50,032 nucleotides of DNA from Klebsiella pneumoniae. Lineage in GTDB: Bacteria > Desulfobacterota > Binatia > UBA12015. Under the pieces are notes generated by a model. The model was not told where the DNA came from and ran no database searches. It saw only the letters and a list, made by a program, of their open reading frames with translations. Each line of letters begins with the position of its first letter. Within the stretch, counting starts at the first letter, position 1. Position numbers and translations under genes: made by a program. The stretch is taken from assembly GCA_945872365.1 (NCBI GenBank), contig CAMBZJ010000023.1, positions 1 to 50,032 on the forward strand. The letters are read 5' to 3'. Positions 23,561 through 32,228 of the stretch are shown one piece after another.

Positions 23561-24631
23561 TCAGGCGAAGGCCGGCTGGCGCGCTGCGACCAGGTCGAGC
23601 AGTTCGCGGCGTCCCGTCGCGAGCAGGGCGCGCCGGGTCTGGCGGGCCATCGGCTCGAGGAAGCGCAGGTAGCCCGGCTTGTCGCGCTCGATGGCGAGGA
23701 AGCCGAAGCGGCCGATTACGCGCAGGGTGCGGTAGGCGACCGCGGTGAAGTAGGCGTCGCGCAGGACCGGCCCGGTGCCGAGGTCCGGGCCGCCGAGTTC
23801 GCGCAGGCGCTGCGCGTAGCGCTCGACGAGTTCCGCCTCGACCGCGGGAGCGACGAAGCGATGGCTGTCGCGGTCGGTGAAGAGACTCGCGAGGTCGTAG
23901 AGCGCCGGCCCGAGCGTCGCGTCCTGGAAGTCGATGACGACGAGCCGGTCGCCGGGCGCGAGATGCAGGTTCCAGGCGTGGAAGTCGCGGTGCATCAGCA
24001 CGCTCGGCAAGGCTGCGACCGCGTCGCCGAGCCGGGAGAGTTCGGACTCCAGTGTCGGGTCGTCGCCGGGTCGTCGCGGCGGTCCGCCGGGCAACGGCGC
24101 GAAGCCGTGCGTGTGGACCACCTCGAGTTCGCGGCCGATGAGCGCCCGGTCGTAGCTCGTCCGGAAGGCACGACAGGCTGGATCGGGGGACGAGCCGAGT
24201 GCCGAAAGTCGCGCGAGCAGGTCGACCGCCCGGCGCAGCGGCACCGGATCGTCGCCGAGCCCCTCGGCAAGCGGCAGGTCGCCGATGTCCTCGAGCAGCA
24301 GGACGCCCTCGTCGACTGCGGCTGCGTGGATCGCGGGTACGGGCAGGCCGCGCGACTCGAGAAAGCGTCCGACGTCGACGAACGGCAGATCCGCCGGCGC
24401 CTCGTCCGCCCCCGAGAGTTCCTCGGAAGCGTGCGACTCTCCGGGCGGCAGGAGCATCGCGACGGTCGTCTCGGGCCCCGCGCCCTCGAGCCGGAGCCGG
24501 ACGTAGCGGCGAGCCGAGGCATCGCCGGCGAGCGGCTCGACCGCGACGACGCGCGCCCCGGGCCAGGTGCGGCCGACCAGGGCGCCAAGCCGGTCGGACG
24601 TCGCGTCGCGGGAGGCGGACGGCGTCGTCAT
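23561..24631 (-). CDS. amgK: aminoglycoside-phosphotransferase-family kinase, AmgK-like
   Basis: This 356-residue kinase of the APH/ChoK fold carries the catalytic HxDxxxxN motif in HRDFHAWNLH, followed by VVIDFQDATLGPALYDLASLF, whose DFQ Asp binds magnesium. The N-terminal lobe has VAVEPLAGDASARRYVRLRL. Its partner downstream is a MurU-like nucleotidyltransferase, so the best assignment is the AmgK sugar kinase, which phosphorylates MurNAc (and GlcNAc) at C1 for wall recycling. The family also contains antibiotic kinases, but the pairing makes recycling more likely. It is divergent from nuoA. Confidence 0.82.
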   Translation of the reverse strand: MTTPSASRDATSDRLGALVGRTWPGARVVAVEPLAGDASARRYVRLRLEGAGPETTVAMLLPPGESHASEELSGADEAPADLPFVDVGRFLESRGLPVPAIHAAAVDEGVLLLEDIGDLPLAEGLGDDPVPLRRAVDLLARLSALGSSPDPACRAFRTSYDRALIGRELEVVHTHGFAPLPGGPPRRPGDDPTLESELSRLGDAVAALPSVLMHRDFHAWNLHLAPGDRLVVIDFQDATLGPALYDLASLFTDRDSHRFVAPAVEAELVERYAQRLRELGGPDLGTGPVLRDAYFTAVAYRTLRVIGRFGFLAIERDKPGYLRFLEPMARQTRRALLATGRRELLDLVAARQPAFA

Positions 24632-24699
24632 GCCGCGCGCCTATCAGCGGCGGCGTTCGTTCGCCAGAGTCCGACCGCCGGCAGCGGCCGATGGGAAGT

Positions 24700-24728
24700 T
24701 TGACACCGGGGGGCGCTTTCCCTAGCTA
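24700..24728 (+). promoter_or_regulatory. putative promoter of the nuo operon
   Basis: TTGACA at 24700-24705 is followed by 17 bases and TAGCTA at 24723-24728. The -35 is perfect and the -10 is weak. It lies 56 bases before the chosen nuoA start, between that gene and the divergent amgK. Confidence 0.45.
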
Positions 24729-24784
24729 TTCGCGAGTTGCGGCGGACGCGTGCGGCGCCCGCCCGAGCTCGCGGGGCCGGCCTG

Positions 24785-25144
24785 GTGGAAGACTCATACC
24801 TTGCGGTGCTGATCAGCGCCGGACTCTGCGCCTTGGTCGTCGCGATCATGGTGGGGGCCAGCTGGGTCCTCGGCCGTCGCTCTCCCAACCGCGCCAAGGC
24901 GGCGGTTTTCGAGGCGGGCAACCGGGCGGTCGGCGAGGTGAAGACGCACCGCTTCCCGGTCAAGTTCTACCTCACGGCGATCCTTTTCATCGTCTTCGAC
25001 GTGGAGGTGGTGTTCATGTACCCGTGGGCTGTCGTCTTCCGGCGCCTGGGGTGGTTCGGGCTCGCTGAGATGGCGGCCTTCGTCCTCGTCCTCGCCGTGG
25101 GCCTCGCCTACGTCTGGAAGGTCGGGGCCCTGGAATGGGACTGA
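24785..25144 (+). CDS. nuoA: NADH-quinone oxidoreductase subunit A
   Basis: The 119-residue membrane subunit has three hydrophobic segments and the hallmark FDVEVVFMYPWAV in the second. The first segment is followed by a basic loop (RRSPNRAKAAVFEAGNRA), as in most NuoA proteins. It forms part of the quinone-channel end of complex I together with NuoH, J and K. Start GTG 24785 gives the usual family length. The other candidate codons upstream would add residues without similarity. The next gene in order is nuoH, not nuoB, which is unusual. Confidence 0.92.
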   Translation: MEDSYLAVLISAGLCALVVAIMVGASWVLGRRSPNRAKAAVFEAGNRAVGEVKTHRFPVKFYLTAILFIVFDVEVVFMYPWAVVFRRLGWFGLAEMAAFVLVLAVGLAYVWKVGALEWD

Positions 25145-25175
25145 GCGCCCCGACGCGCGACCTGGAACCCCCCCG

Positions 25176-26282
25176 ATGGACCTGCTGATCATCTTCACCA
25201 AGTGCCTGGTGGCCCTCCTGCTCGTTCTCCAGGTGGGCATTCTCCTGCTCTGGGTCGAGCGCAAGGGCTCGGCGCTCATCCAGGACCGGGTCGGGGCCAA
25301 CCGCGCCAACCTTTTCGGCGGGATCCTCCCGTTCAATCTCGGCATCGTCAACACGCTGATGGCCGATCCCCTGAAGCTCTTCACGAAGGAAGACATCGTG
25401 CCCGAAGGCGCGGACCACTTCCTGCACTGGCTCGCCCCCTTCCTCGCGCTCTTTCCGCTCTTCCTCACCTTCGCGGTGATCCCGTTCGGCGACGTCCTCG
25501 AAGTCGGCGGCCGGACGATCAACCTGCAGGCGGTCGACCTGAACGTCGGCATCCTCTTCGTGCTCGCGCTGGTCTCTATGGGCGTCTACGGCGTCGTGCT
25601 CGGCGGCTGGGCCTCCAACTCGCGCTACGCGCTGCTCGGGGGAATCCGCGGCTCCGCGCAGATGATCTCCTACGAGATCGCGATGGGCCTCGCGCTGGTC
25701 GCCGTCGTGCTCACCTTCGGCACGCTCGACCTGCAGCAGATCGTGCGCGCACAAGGGCAACTCATGTGGGGTGTGATCCCCGCCTGGGGGGTCTTCTACC
25801 AGCCGGTCGCGCTCGTCATCCTCTTCATCGCCGGCATGGCGGAGTCCAAGCGGGCGCCCTTCGACCTGCCCGAAGCCGAGTCGGAACTGATCGCCGGCTT
25901 CTTCACCGAGTACTCCGGCTCGAAGCAGTCGGTCTTCATGTTGGCCGATTTCGTCGAGGTCGCGATTGTCGCGGCCCTGGTGACGACGCTCTTCTTCGGC
26001 GGCTGGCAGGTGCCGTGGCTGCAGCGCGACGGGTTCCACTTTCCGGGTGGTCTCTCGCTGGCACTTCCCTCTCTGCTCGTGACCCTGCTGCAGGTACTCT
26101 CGTTCCTGCTGAAGCTCTTCCTGTTCTGCTGGCTGCAGATCCTGATCCGCTGGTCGCTGCCGCGCCTGCGCTACGACCAGCTGATGAATCTCGGCTGGAA
26201 GCGTCTCCTGCCGATCGCTCTGGTGAACGTGGCGATCAGTGCCGTGCTCGCCCTCGCCCTGCAAGGATGGACCGTGCGATGA
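25176..26282 (+). CDS. nuoH: NADH-quinone oxidoreductase subunit H
   Basis: This 368-residue subunit has about eight to nine membrane helices. The N-terminal helix ([23 protein letters not shown]) shows the conserved WxERK motif that lines the quinone chamber. The glutamate-rich loop [29 protein letters not shown] is diagnostic. It connects the quinone site to the proton-pumping arm. The stop overlaps the nuoJ start by ATGA, so the two are co-translated. Start ATG 25176. Confidence 0.95.
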   Translation: MDLLIIFTKCLVALLLVLQVGILLLWVERKGSALIQDRVGANRANLFGGILPFNLGIVNTLMADPLKLFTKEDIVPEGADHFLHWLAPFLALFPLFLTFAVIPFGDVLEVGGRTINLQAVDLNVGILFVLALVSMGVYGVVLGGWASNSRYALLGGIRGSAQMISYEIAMGLALVAVVLTFGTLDLQQIVRAQGQLMWGVIPAWGVFYQPVALVILFIAGMAESKRAPFDLPEAESELIAGFFTEYSGSKQSVFMLADFVEVAIVAALVTTLFFGGWQVPWLQRDGFHFPGGLSLALPSLLVTLLQVLSFLLKLFLFCWLQILIRWSLPRLRYDQLMNLGWKRLLPIALVNVAISAVLALALQGWTVR

Positions 26283-26761
26283 TCGCCTTCTGGCTGCTCG
26301 CCATCCTGTCGGTCGTCTCCGCGCTCGTGGTGATCCTGCACCGCAGCCCCGTCTACTGTGCGCTCGCGCTGGTGAACACCCTGTTCCTGATCGCGGCGAT
26401 GTTCGTGATGCTCGACGCGCACCTGGTCGCCTTCCTGCAGGTCATCGTCTACGCGGGCGCGATCATGGTGTTGTTTCTTTTCGTCATCATGCTGCTCTCG
26501 GCCGGCGACGAGGCGCGCCTCGAGGGGCGCGGGGGCCTCCGGCTCGCCGCGACCCTGACCGCGGCTGTGCTCGCCTTCGAACTCGGCGCACTCGTCGTCG
26601 CCAAGCGCGGCGAGAACGTCGCGCTCCCGGCCTCCTTCGGCTCGACCGAAGCGCTCGCCGAGCGGCTTTTCACCCGGCACGTCCTGCCGTTCGAGATCAC
26701 GAGCCTCCTGCTCATGGTCGCGGTCGTCGGAGCGGTCGTACTCGCGCGGCGGAAAGCCTGA
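26279..26761 (+). CDS. nuoJ: NADH-quinone oxidoreductase subunit J
   Basis: The 160-residue protein has five predicted helices. The NuoJ signature appears in the third ([19 protein letters not shown]), with the conserved Tyr-Ala-Gly-Ala-Ile stretch. The final helix is [16 protein letters not shown]. It forms part of the junction between the quinone module and the antiporter-like chain. ATG 26279 overlaps the nuoH stop; an upstream in-frame ATG at 26267 is less likely. Confidence 0.92.
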   Translation: MIAFWLLAILSVVSALVVILHRSPVYCALALVNTLFLIAAMFVMLDAHLVAFLQVIVYAGAIMVLFLFVIMLLSAGDEARLEGRGGLRLAATLTAAVLAFELGALVVAKRGENVALPASFGSTEALAERLFTRHVLPFEITSLLLMVAVVGAVVLARRKA

Positions 26762-26766
26762 GAGCG

Positions 26767-27072
26767 ATGGGCGTCCCGGTCGGCCACTACCTCGCACTGT
26801 CGGCGGTCCTCTTCTCGATCGGGGCCCTCGGCGTGCTCCTGCGCCGCAACCTGATCGTCGTCTTCATGGCGATCGAACTCATGCTGAACGCGGTCAACCT
26901 CACGTTTGTCGCACTCGCCCGCCAGCAGCAGTCGATGGACGGGCAGGTAATCGTCTTCTTCGTGATGACGGTCGCCGCGGCGGAGGCGGCCGTGGGGCTC
27001 GCGATCATCCTGGCGAATTTCGCGCAGCGGCGGACGCTCGACGCGGACGAGATCGACGACCTTCGGGGCTGA
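26767..27072 (+). CDS. nuoK: NADH-quinone oxidoreductase subunit K
   Basis: This 101-residue three-helix subunit carries the two membrane glutamates essential for proton transfer, in [12 protein letters not shown] (second helix) and [11 protein letters not shown] (third helix). The length is exactly that of the family. The ATG is five bases after the nuoJ stop. Confidence 0.94.
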   Translation: MGVPVGHYLALSAVLFSIGALGVLLRRNLIVVFMAIELMLNAVNLTFVALARQQQSMDGQVIVFFVMTVAAAEAAVGLAIILANFAQRRTLDADEIDDLRG

Positions 27073-27112
27073 ACCCCGCGGCTGTCGAAGAGGAAAGACC
27101 GGGTCGATCCCC

Positions 27113-29068
27113 ATGACCGAGTTCGAAACCCCGCTGCTCCGCCTGATCCCGCTGCTGCCGCTGCTCGGCGCGGCGATCTGCATATTTGCGGCGAGCACCG
27201 ACCGGCGCCCGCTCGCGAAGATCGTCGGCCCTGGCTCCGTGCTGGTCGCCTTCCTGCTCGTGCTCTTCGCCATCGCCCGTTTCTGGCAACTCGAGGAGGG
27301 GCATTCGCTGGTCGACCTGGTGTCGACCTGGATCGACGTCTCGCCTTTGCGGGTGGACCTGGCCTTTCGTCTCGACGCCCTGACCAGTGTCATGCTCCTC
27401 GTGGTCGCCGGCGTGGGGTTCCTGATCCATCTCTACTCGCTCGGGTACATGCACGACGACCCGGATCTGCCGCGCTTCTTCGCCTACCTGAACCTCTTCA
27501 CCGCGGCGATGCTCGTGCTGGTGCTCGCCGACTCCCTGCCGGTGCTCTTCATCGGCTGGGAGGGCGTCGGCCTCTGTTCCTACCTCCTCATCGGCTTCTG
27601 GTACTCCGATCCCGCGAACGCCGACGCCGGCCGCAAGGCCTTCGTCGCGAACCGGGTCGGCGACGCCGCGTTCCTGACCGGCCTGTTCCTGCTGTTCTGG
27701 AGTCTCGCCGCGGCGGGTTCGCCGACGCTCGCGTTCACGGACGTGAACCGGCTCGCGCCGGAACTCGCGCTGCGCTCGCCCGGGATCGTGACGGCGATCT
27801 GCCTGCTGCTGCTCGTCGGCGCCACCGGCAAGTCGGCCCAGATCCCCCTCTACGTATGGCTCCCCGACGCGATGGCGGGTCCGACTCCGGTCTCCGCGCT
27901 GATCCATGCGGCGACCATGGTCACCGCCGGCGTGTACATGATGGCGCGGCTCTCGCCCCTGTTCGTCGAGTCGCCGACCGCCATGCAGGTGGTGGCGACG
28001 ATCGGCGCGGTCACGGCGGTCTTCGCCGCGTCGATCGCGCTCGTGCAGCGCGACCTCAAAAAGATCCTCGCCTACTCGACGATCTCCCAGATCGGCTACA
28101 TGGTCCTCGGCGTCGGCGTCGGGGCCTTCGCCGCGGGTGTCTTCCACCTGATGACGCACGCGTTCTTCAAGGCGCTGCTCTTCCTCGGTGCGGGCAGCGT
28201 CATGCATGCGCTCCACGGCGAACTCGACGTCTTCAAGATGGGCGGATTGAAGCGCCACCTGCCGATCACGTCGAAGACGTTCCTGGTCGGAACGCTCGCG
28301 ATCGCCGGGGTCCCGCCGCTCGCCGCCTTCTTCTCGAAGGACATGGTCCTCGAGGCGGCCTTCATGCACGGCCACCCGGTCCTCTGGCTGCTCGGGGTGA
28401 TCGCGGCCGGTCTCACCGCGTTCTACATGTTCCGCGCCTACTTCCTCGCCTTCGAGGGCGAGAGCCGCATGGACCACGAGGTCGAGGCGCACGTCCACGA
28501 GTCGCCGTCGACGATGACGATCCCGCTCGTGATCCTCTCGGTCCTCTCGATCGTGGGCGGCTGGGTCGGTCTTCCGCACGGATTTCTGTGGGGCGATCGC
28601 TTCGGGCGCTACCTCGAGCCGGTACTGGCGCAGGCCGCGCACGGGGCGCACGCCGAGGGCCATGCGGTAGAGGCCGGCGGCGCGACCCCGCTCCTGCTCA
28701 TGCTCGTGACCACGGCGGTCGCATTCGGCGCGATCTTCGCAGCATGGAAGATGTACGCCCGGCCTTCGACCGTTCCCGACGAGATGCAGGCGCGGTTTCC
28801 CAGGATCTACGATCTCCTGTGGGGCAAGTACTGGGTGGACGAGATCTACGACACCTTCATCCTGCAGCCCTACGCCGCGGCCTCGCGCTTCTTCTGGAAG
28901 GTCATCGACGCCTCGGTCATCGACGGGACGGTCAACGGAGTGGCCAGCTTTTTCGGTGGAGCAGCGAGCGCCGGCCGCCGGCTGCAGACCGGGAACGTCC
29001 AGCACTACGCCTTTGCGATGCTGCTCGGCGCAGTATTCACAGCCGGCGTCTACTGGCTGTGGCGGTGA
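27113..29068 (+). CDS. nuoL: NADH-quinone oxidoreductase subunit L
   Basis: This 651-residue antiporter-like subunit is the distal proton pump of complex I. The conserved Glu lies in IGWEGVGLCSYLLIGFWY. The pump Lys is in ATGKSAQIPLYVWLPDAMAGPTPVSALIHAATMVTAGVYM, and a further Lys/His region follows with the MTHAFFKALLFLGAGSV helix. The long C-terminal part includes the lateral helix region and a final membrane anchor. No obvious ribosome site is seen close to ATG 27113, so translation may depend on the upstream genes. Confidence 0.95.
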   Translation: MTEFETPLLRLIPLLPLLGAAICIFAASTDRRPLAKIVGPGSVLVAFLLVLFAIARFWQLEEGHSLVDLVSTWIDVSPLRVDLAFRLDALTSVMLLVVAGVGFLIHLYSLGYMHDDPDLPRFFAYLNLFTAAMLVLVLADSLPVLFIGWEGVGLCSYLLIGFWYSDPANADAGRKAFVANRVGDAAFLTGLFLLFWSLAAAGSPTLAFTDVNRLAPELALRSPGIVTAICLLLLVGATGKSAQIPLYVWLPDAMAGPTPVSALIHAATMVTAGVYMMARLSPLFVESPTAMQVVATIGAVTAVFAASIALVQRDLKKILAYSTISQIGYMVLGVGVGAFAAGVFHLMTHAFFKALLFLGAGSVMHALHGELDVFKMGGLKRHLPITSKTFLVGTLAIAGVPPLAAFFSKDMVLEAAFMHGHPVLWLLGVIAAGLTAFYMFRAYFLAFEGESRMDHEVEAHVHESPSTMTIPLVILSVLSIVGGWVGLPHGFLWGDRFGRYLEPVLAQAAHGAHAEGHAVEAGGATPLLLMLVTTAVAFGAIFAAWKMYARPSTVPDEMQARFPRIYDLLWGKYWVDEIYDTFILQPYAAASRFFWKVIDASVIDGTVNGVASFFGGAASAGRRLQTGNVQHYAFAMLLGAVFTAGVYWLWR

Positions 29069-29081
29069 GCGGGGAACGGTG

Positions 29082-30674
29082 ATGGAACACTCGATCCTCT
29101 CCGCCATCGTCTGGACGCCGCTGCTCGCGGCCCTCGTCGTGCTGGCGATGCCGACCCGCAGCGAGAACGTCCTGCGCTCGGTCTCATTCGCGCTGTCGCT
29201 GGTGCCCTTTCTCCTGTCCCTGCGGATGCTGCAGCTCTTCGACCCGACGGTCGGCACCCTGCAGCTGAACGAGCACGCCTCGTGGATGCCGAGCCTCGGC
29301 GTCTCCTACTCGCTCGGCGTAGACGGCTTCTCGCTCTGGCTGATCGTGCTGACGACCTTCCTCACGCCGATCATCCTGCTCGCTGGCTGGCACGACATCG
29401 AAAAGCGCCTGAAGGAGTTCCTCTTCTTCATGCTGCTCCTCGAGTGGGGCATGCTCGGCGCCCTCGCCTCGACCGATCTGTTCCTGTTCTTCATGTTCTG
29501 GGAACTCATGCTCTTCCCGATGGCCTTCGTGATCGGCATCTGGGGCGGGCCGCGCCGCCGCTACGCGGCGATCAAGTTCGTCCTCTACACGATGGCCGGC
29601 AGCGCCCTGATGATGGTCGCGATGGTCTACGTCGTGCTTCGGCAGGCCGCGGCGACCGGCAGGATGAGCTTCGACATCCTCTCGCTCTACGGCACGCCGC
29701 TCACCTACACCGAGCAACTCGCCTGCTTCGCGGCCTTTGCGGTCGCCTTCATGATCAAGGTGCCGATGGTGCCGCTGCACACCTGGCTGCCCGACGCGCA
29801 CACCGAGGCTCCGACCGGCGGCTCGGTCGATCTCGCGGGCGTGCTGCTGAAAATGGGCGCCTACGGATTCCTGCGCTTCGCGCTCCCGATGTTCCCGGTC
29901 GCGGCACAGGATGCGTTTCCCTACATCATCCTGCTCGCGGTCATCGGCATCATCTACGGCGCCATGGTCGCCTTCCCGCAGCCCGACATGAAGCGGCTCG
30001 TCGCCTACTCCTCGGTGAGCCACCTCGGGTTCATCATGCTCGGGCTCTACACCTTCAACACGATCGGGATCACCGGCAGCGTCCTGCAGATGGTGAACCA
30101 CGGACTTTCGACCGGCGCGCTCTTCATCCTTGTCGGCTACATCTACCACCGCCGCCACACCCGCCAGATCGCCGAGTACGGCGGGTTGTGGAGCCTGATC
30201 CCGGTATTCTCGGCGCTGTTCCTGGTCGTGACCCTGTCGTCGATCAGCCTGCCGGGGACCAACGGCTTCGTCGGCGAGTTCCTGATCCTGCTCGGGGCCT
30301 TCCGCGCTCATCCCTGGGCCGGCTCGATCGCGACGATCGGCGTCGTGCTCGGCGCCGGCTACATGCTGACCATGTACCAGCAGGTTGTTTTCGGTCCGGT
30401 CACCAACGAGGCGAACCGTTCGCTCCACGACCTGGACCTGCGTGAGGTCGGGGCGCTCCTGCCGATCCTGGTGCTCATCTTCTGGATCGGGCTCTACCCC
30501 AAGCCGTTCCTGCGTCGGATCGAGCCTACCGTGCACGTCCTGCTCGATCGGCTCCACCGGGCGGGCGCCAGCCGCTACATGGCGGGCGAGGACTCGCACC
30601 CGTCGCAGTCGCTCGGGATCGAGGCCCCCGTCGGGCCGCGGGCGGCCGACGCGGCCGGGACGGTGCACCCATGA
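29082..30674 (+). CDS. nuoM: NADH-quinone oxidoreductase subunit M
   Basis: This 530-residue antiporter-like subunit has FFMFWELMLFPMAFVIG with the conserved Glu and FMIKVPMVPLHTWLPDAHTEAPTGGSV with the conserved Lys and proton-channel residues. It has about fourteen helices. The ATG at 29082 begins MEHSILSAIVWTP, a usual NuoM opening. Its stop overlaps the nuoN start. The C-terminal 40 residues are hydrophilic and rich in Gly, Pro and Ala. Confidence 0.95.
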   Translation: MEHSILSAIVWTPLLAALVVLAMPTRSENVLRSVSFALSLVPFLLSLRMLQLFDPTVGTLQLNEHASWMPSLGVSYSLGVDGFSLWLIVLTTFLTPIILLAGWHDIEKRLKEFLFFMLLLEWGMLGALASTDLFLFFMFWELMLFPMAFVIGIWGGPRRRYAAIKFVLYTMAGSALMMVAMVYVVLRQAAATGRMSFDILSLYGTPLTYTEQLACFAAFAVAFMIKVPMVPLHTWLPDAHTEAPTGGSVDLAGVLLKMGAYGFLRFALPMFPVAAQDAFPYIILLAVIGIIYGAMVAFPQPDMKRLVAYSSVSHLGFIMLGLYTFNTIGITGSVLQMVNHGLSTGALFILVGYIYHRRHTRQIAEYGGLWSLIPVFSALFLVVTLSSISLPGTNGFVGEFLILLGAFRAHPWAGSIATIGVVLGAGYMLTMYQQVVFGPVTNEANRSLHDLDLREVGALLPILVLIFWIGLYPKPFLRRIEPTVHVLLDRLHRAGASRYMAGEDSHPSQSLGIEAPVGPRAADAAGTVHP

Positions 30675-32125
30675 TCCAGGTTCCGTTCGGCGCGGCCGAG
30701 TGGCAGTCGATCGCACCCTTCGCGATCGTGGCGCTCGGCGGGATGGTCGCGCTGCTCTACGCGGTGTTCGCCGAGGAGCGGCCCGACACGACGTCTGTCA
30801 TGTGGATGTCGCAGGCCGGTGTCTTTGCGGGGCTGGTTGCGACGCTGATGCTGTGGGGCAGCGACCGGTCGTCCTTCGGGGCGACCTTCGCGCTCGACGG
30901 CCTCGCGCTCTTCTCGAACCTGGTCTTCCTGCTAGCCGCCTCGATGTCGATGTTCATGGCGCAGGGCTATCTCGAGATGATCGGGGTGCGCGCCCGCGAG
31001 TTCTACCCGCTGGTTCTCTTTGCGACCGCGGGCATGATGATCATGGCCGCCTCGCGCGACCTGGTCCTGCTGTTCCTCGGCATCGAGGTCATGTCGCTCT
31101 CAGCCTACGTGCTGGCGGGCATCCATCGACGCGACCGTGCGTCGGGCGAGGCCGCTCTCAAGTACTTCATCTTGGGGGCATTCGCGACCTGCTTCCTGCT
31201 CTACGGTATCGCCGCTTTCTACGGCGCGACGGGGGCCACGAGCTACGACGGCATCCGCGCCGGGCTCGGTACCGCACCGCGGGTCGCGGTCCTCGGCGGC
31301 CTCGCGTTGCTCATCGTCGCACTCGGCTTCAAGGCGGCGATCGTTCCGTTCCAGTTCTGGACGCCCGACGTCTACCAGGGGGCGCCGTCGGCGGTCACCG
31401 CCTTCATGGCGGTCGGCGTGAAGGCGGCGGCCTTCGCCGGGATCGCCCGTCTCTTCCTCACCGCACTCGCGCCGCTCCACCTCGACTGGCAGAAGGTCCT
31501 CTGGGTACTCGCGATCGCAACGATGACCGTGGGCAACGTGCTCGCCCTCGTGCAGTCGAACGTGAAGCGTATGCTCGCGTACTCGAGCATCGCGCACGCC
31601 GGGTATCTCCTGACGGGGGTCGTGGTCGGGACCTCCCGAGGCGGTGCAGCCCTCCTGTTCTACCTGCTCACCTATGCCTTCACGACGCTCGGCGCTTTCG
31701 GAGGGGTGATCGCCCTCGGCGTGCGCGGCGACACCAACGAGAACCTCGAAGACTGGCGGGGACTGGCCGATCGCCGGCCGCTCCTCGCGGGCGCCATGAC
31801 GATCTTCCTGCTCTCGCTCACCGGCATTCCGCCGCTTGCGGGCTTCGTCGGCAAGCTCTACCTGGTCGAGGCCGCCGTGAATTCCGGCTGGTTCTGGCTC
31901 GCGATCCTGCTCGTCCTGAACGGCGCGATCGCCGCCTACTACTACCTGGGTGTCATCATCGCGATGTGGATGCGCGACCCCGTGAAGGACGTTCCCGCCT
32001 GGGAGTCGCGGCCGTACCTGAACGCGGCTCTCCTGGTGGCGGCGCTCGGCACTCTGTTGCTCGGCATCTTCCCGTCGGGTGCGCTCGACTTCGCCCGGCA
32101 CGCCTTCGCCTCGATCGTGCGTTAG
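30671..32125 (+). CDS. nuoN: NADH-quinone oxidoreductase subunit N
   Basis: This 484-residue antiporter-like subunit has LFLGIEVMSLSAYVLAG with the conserved Glu, GFKAAIVPFQFWTPDVYQGAPSAVTAFM with the channel Lys, and a C-terminal membrane set. It ends the membrane-arm operon and starts at ATG 30671, overlapping the nuoM stop. No terminator with a U-tract is clear in the next 100 bases. Confidence 0.95.
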   Translation: MIQVPFGAAEWQSIAPFAIVALGGMVALLYAVFAEERPDTTSVMWMSQAGVFAGLVATLMLWGSDRSSFGATFALDGLALFSNLVFLLAASMSMFMAQGYLEMIGVRAREFYPLVLFATAGMMIMAASRDLVLLFLGIEVMSLSAYVLAGIHRRDRASGEAALKYFILGAFATCFLLYGIAAFYGATGATSYDGIRAGLGTAPRVAVLGGLALLIVALGFKAAIVPFQFWTPDVYQGAPSAVTAFMAVGVKAAAFAGIARLFLTALAPLHLDWQKVLWVLAIATMTVGNVLALVQSNVKRMLAYSSIAHAGYLLTGVVVGTSRGGAALLFYLLTYAFTTLGAFGGVIALGVRGDTNENLEDWRGLADRRPLLAGAMTIFLLSLTGIPPLAGFVGKLYLVEAAVNSGWFWLAILLVLNGAIAAYYYLGVIIAMWMRDPVKDVPAWESRPYLNAALLVAALGTLLLGIFPSGALDFARHAFASIVR

Positions 32126-32228
32126 GCGGGCCCCGCGGTAAGCACCCGTCCGCGTCGTCGCCGAGAAAACCGGTCGCCGCCGCGACCGACCGCATGCTAG
32201 CGTCGTCGCGCGCGAGCGCGCTCGAGCG

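Noticed and set aside
27005-29257. Long minus-strand open frame opposite nuoL
   Set aside because: Composition is extreme in Arg, Asp and Glu without family similarity. It is a GC-codon shadow of nuoL, like other antisense frames opposite nuoM, nuoN and the RND gene.
32213-32224. CGAGCGCGCTCG palindrome before the sulfatase-like gene
   Set aside because: Perfect 12-base palindrome but low information in GC-rich DNA; no promoter at the right distance.
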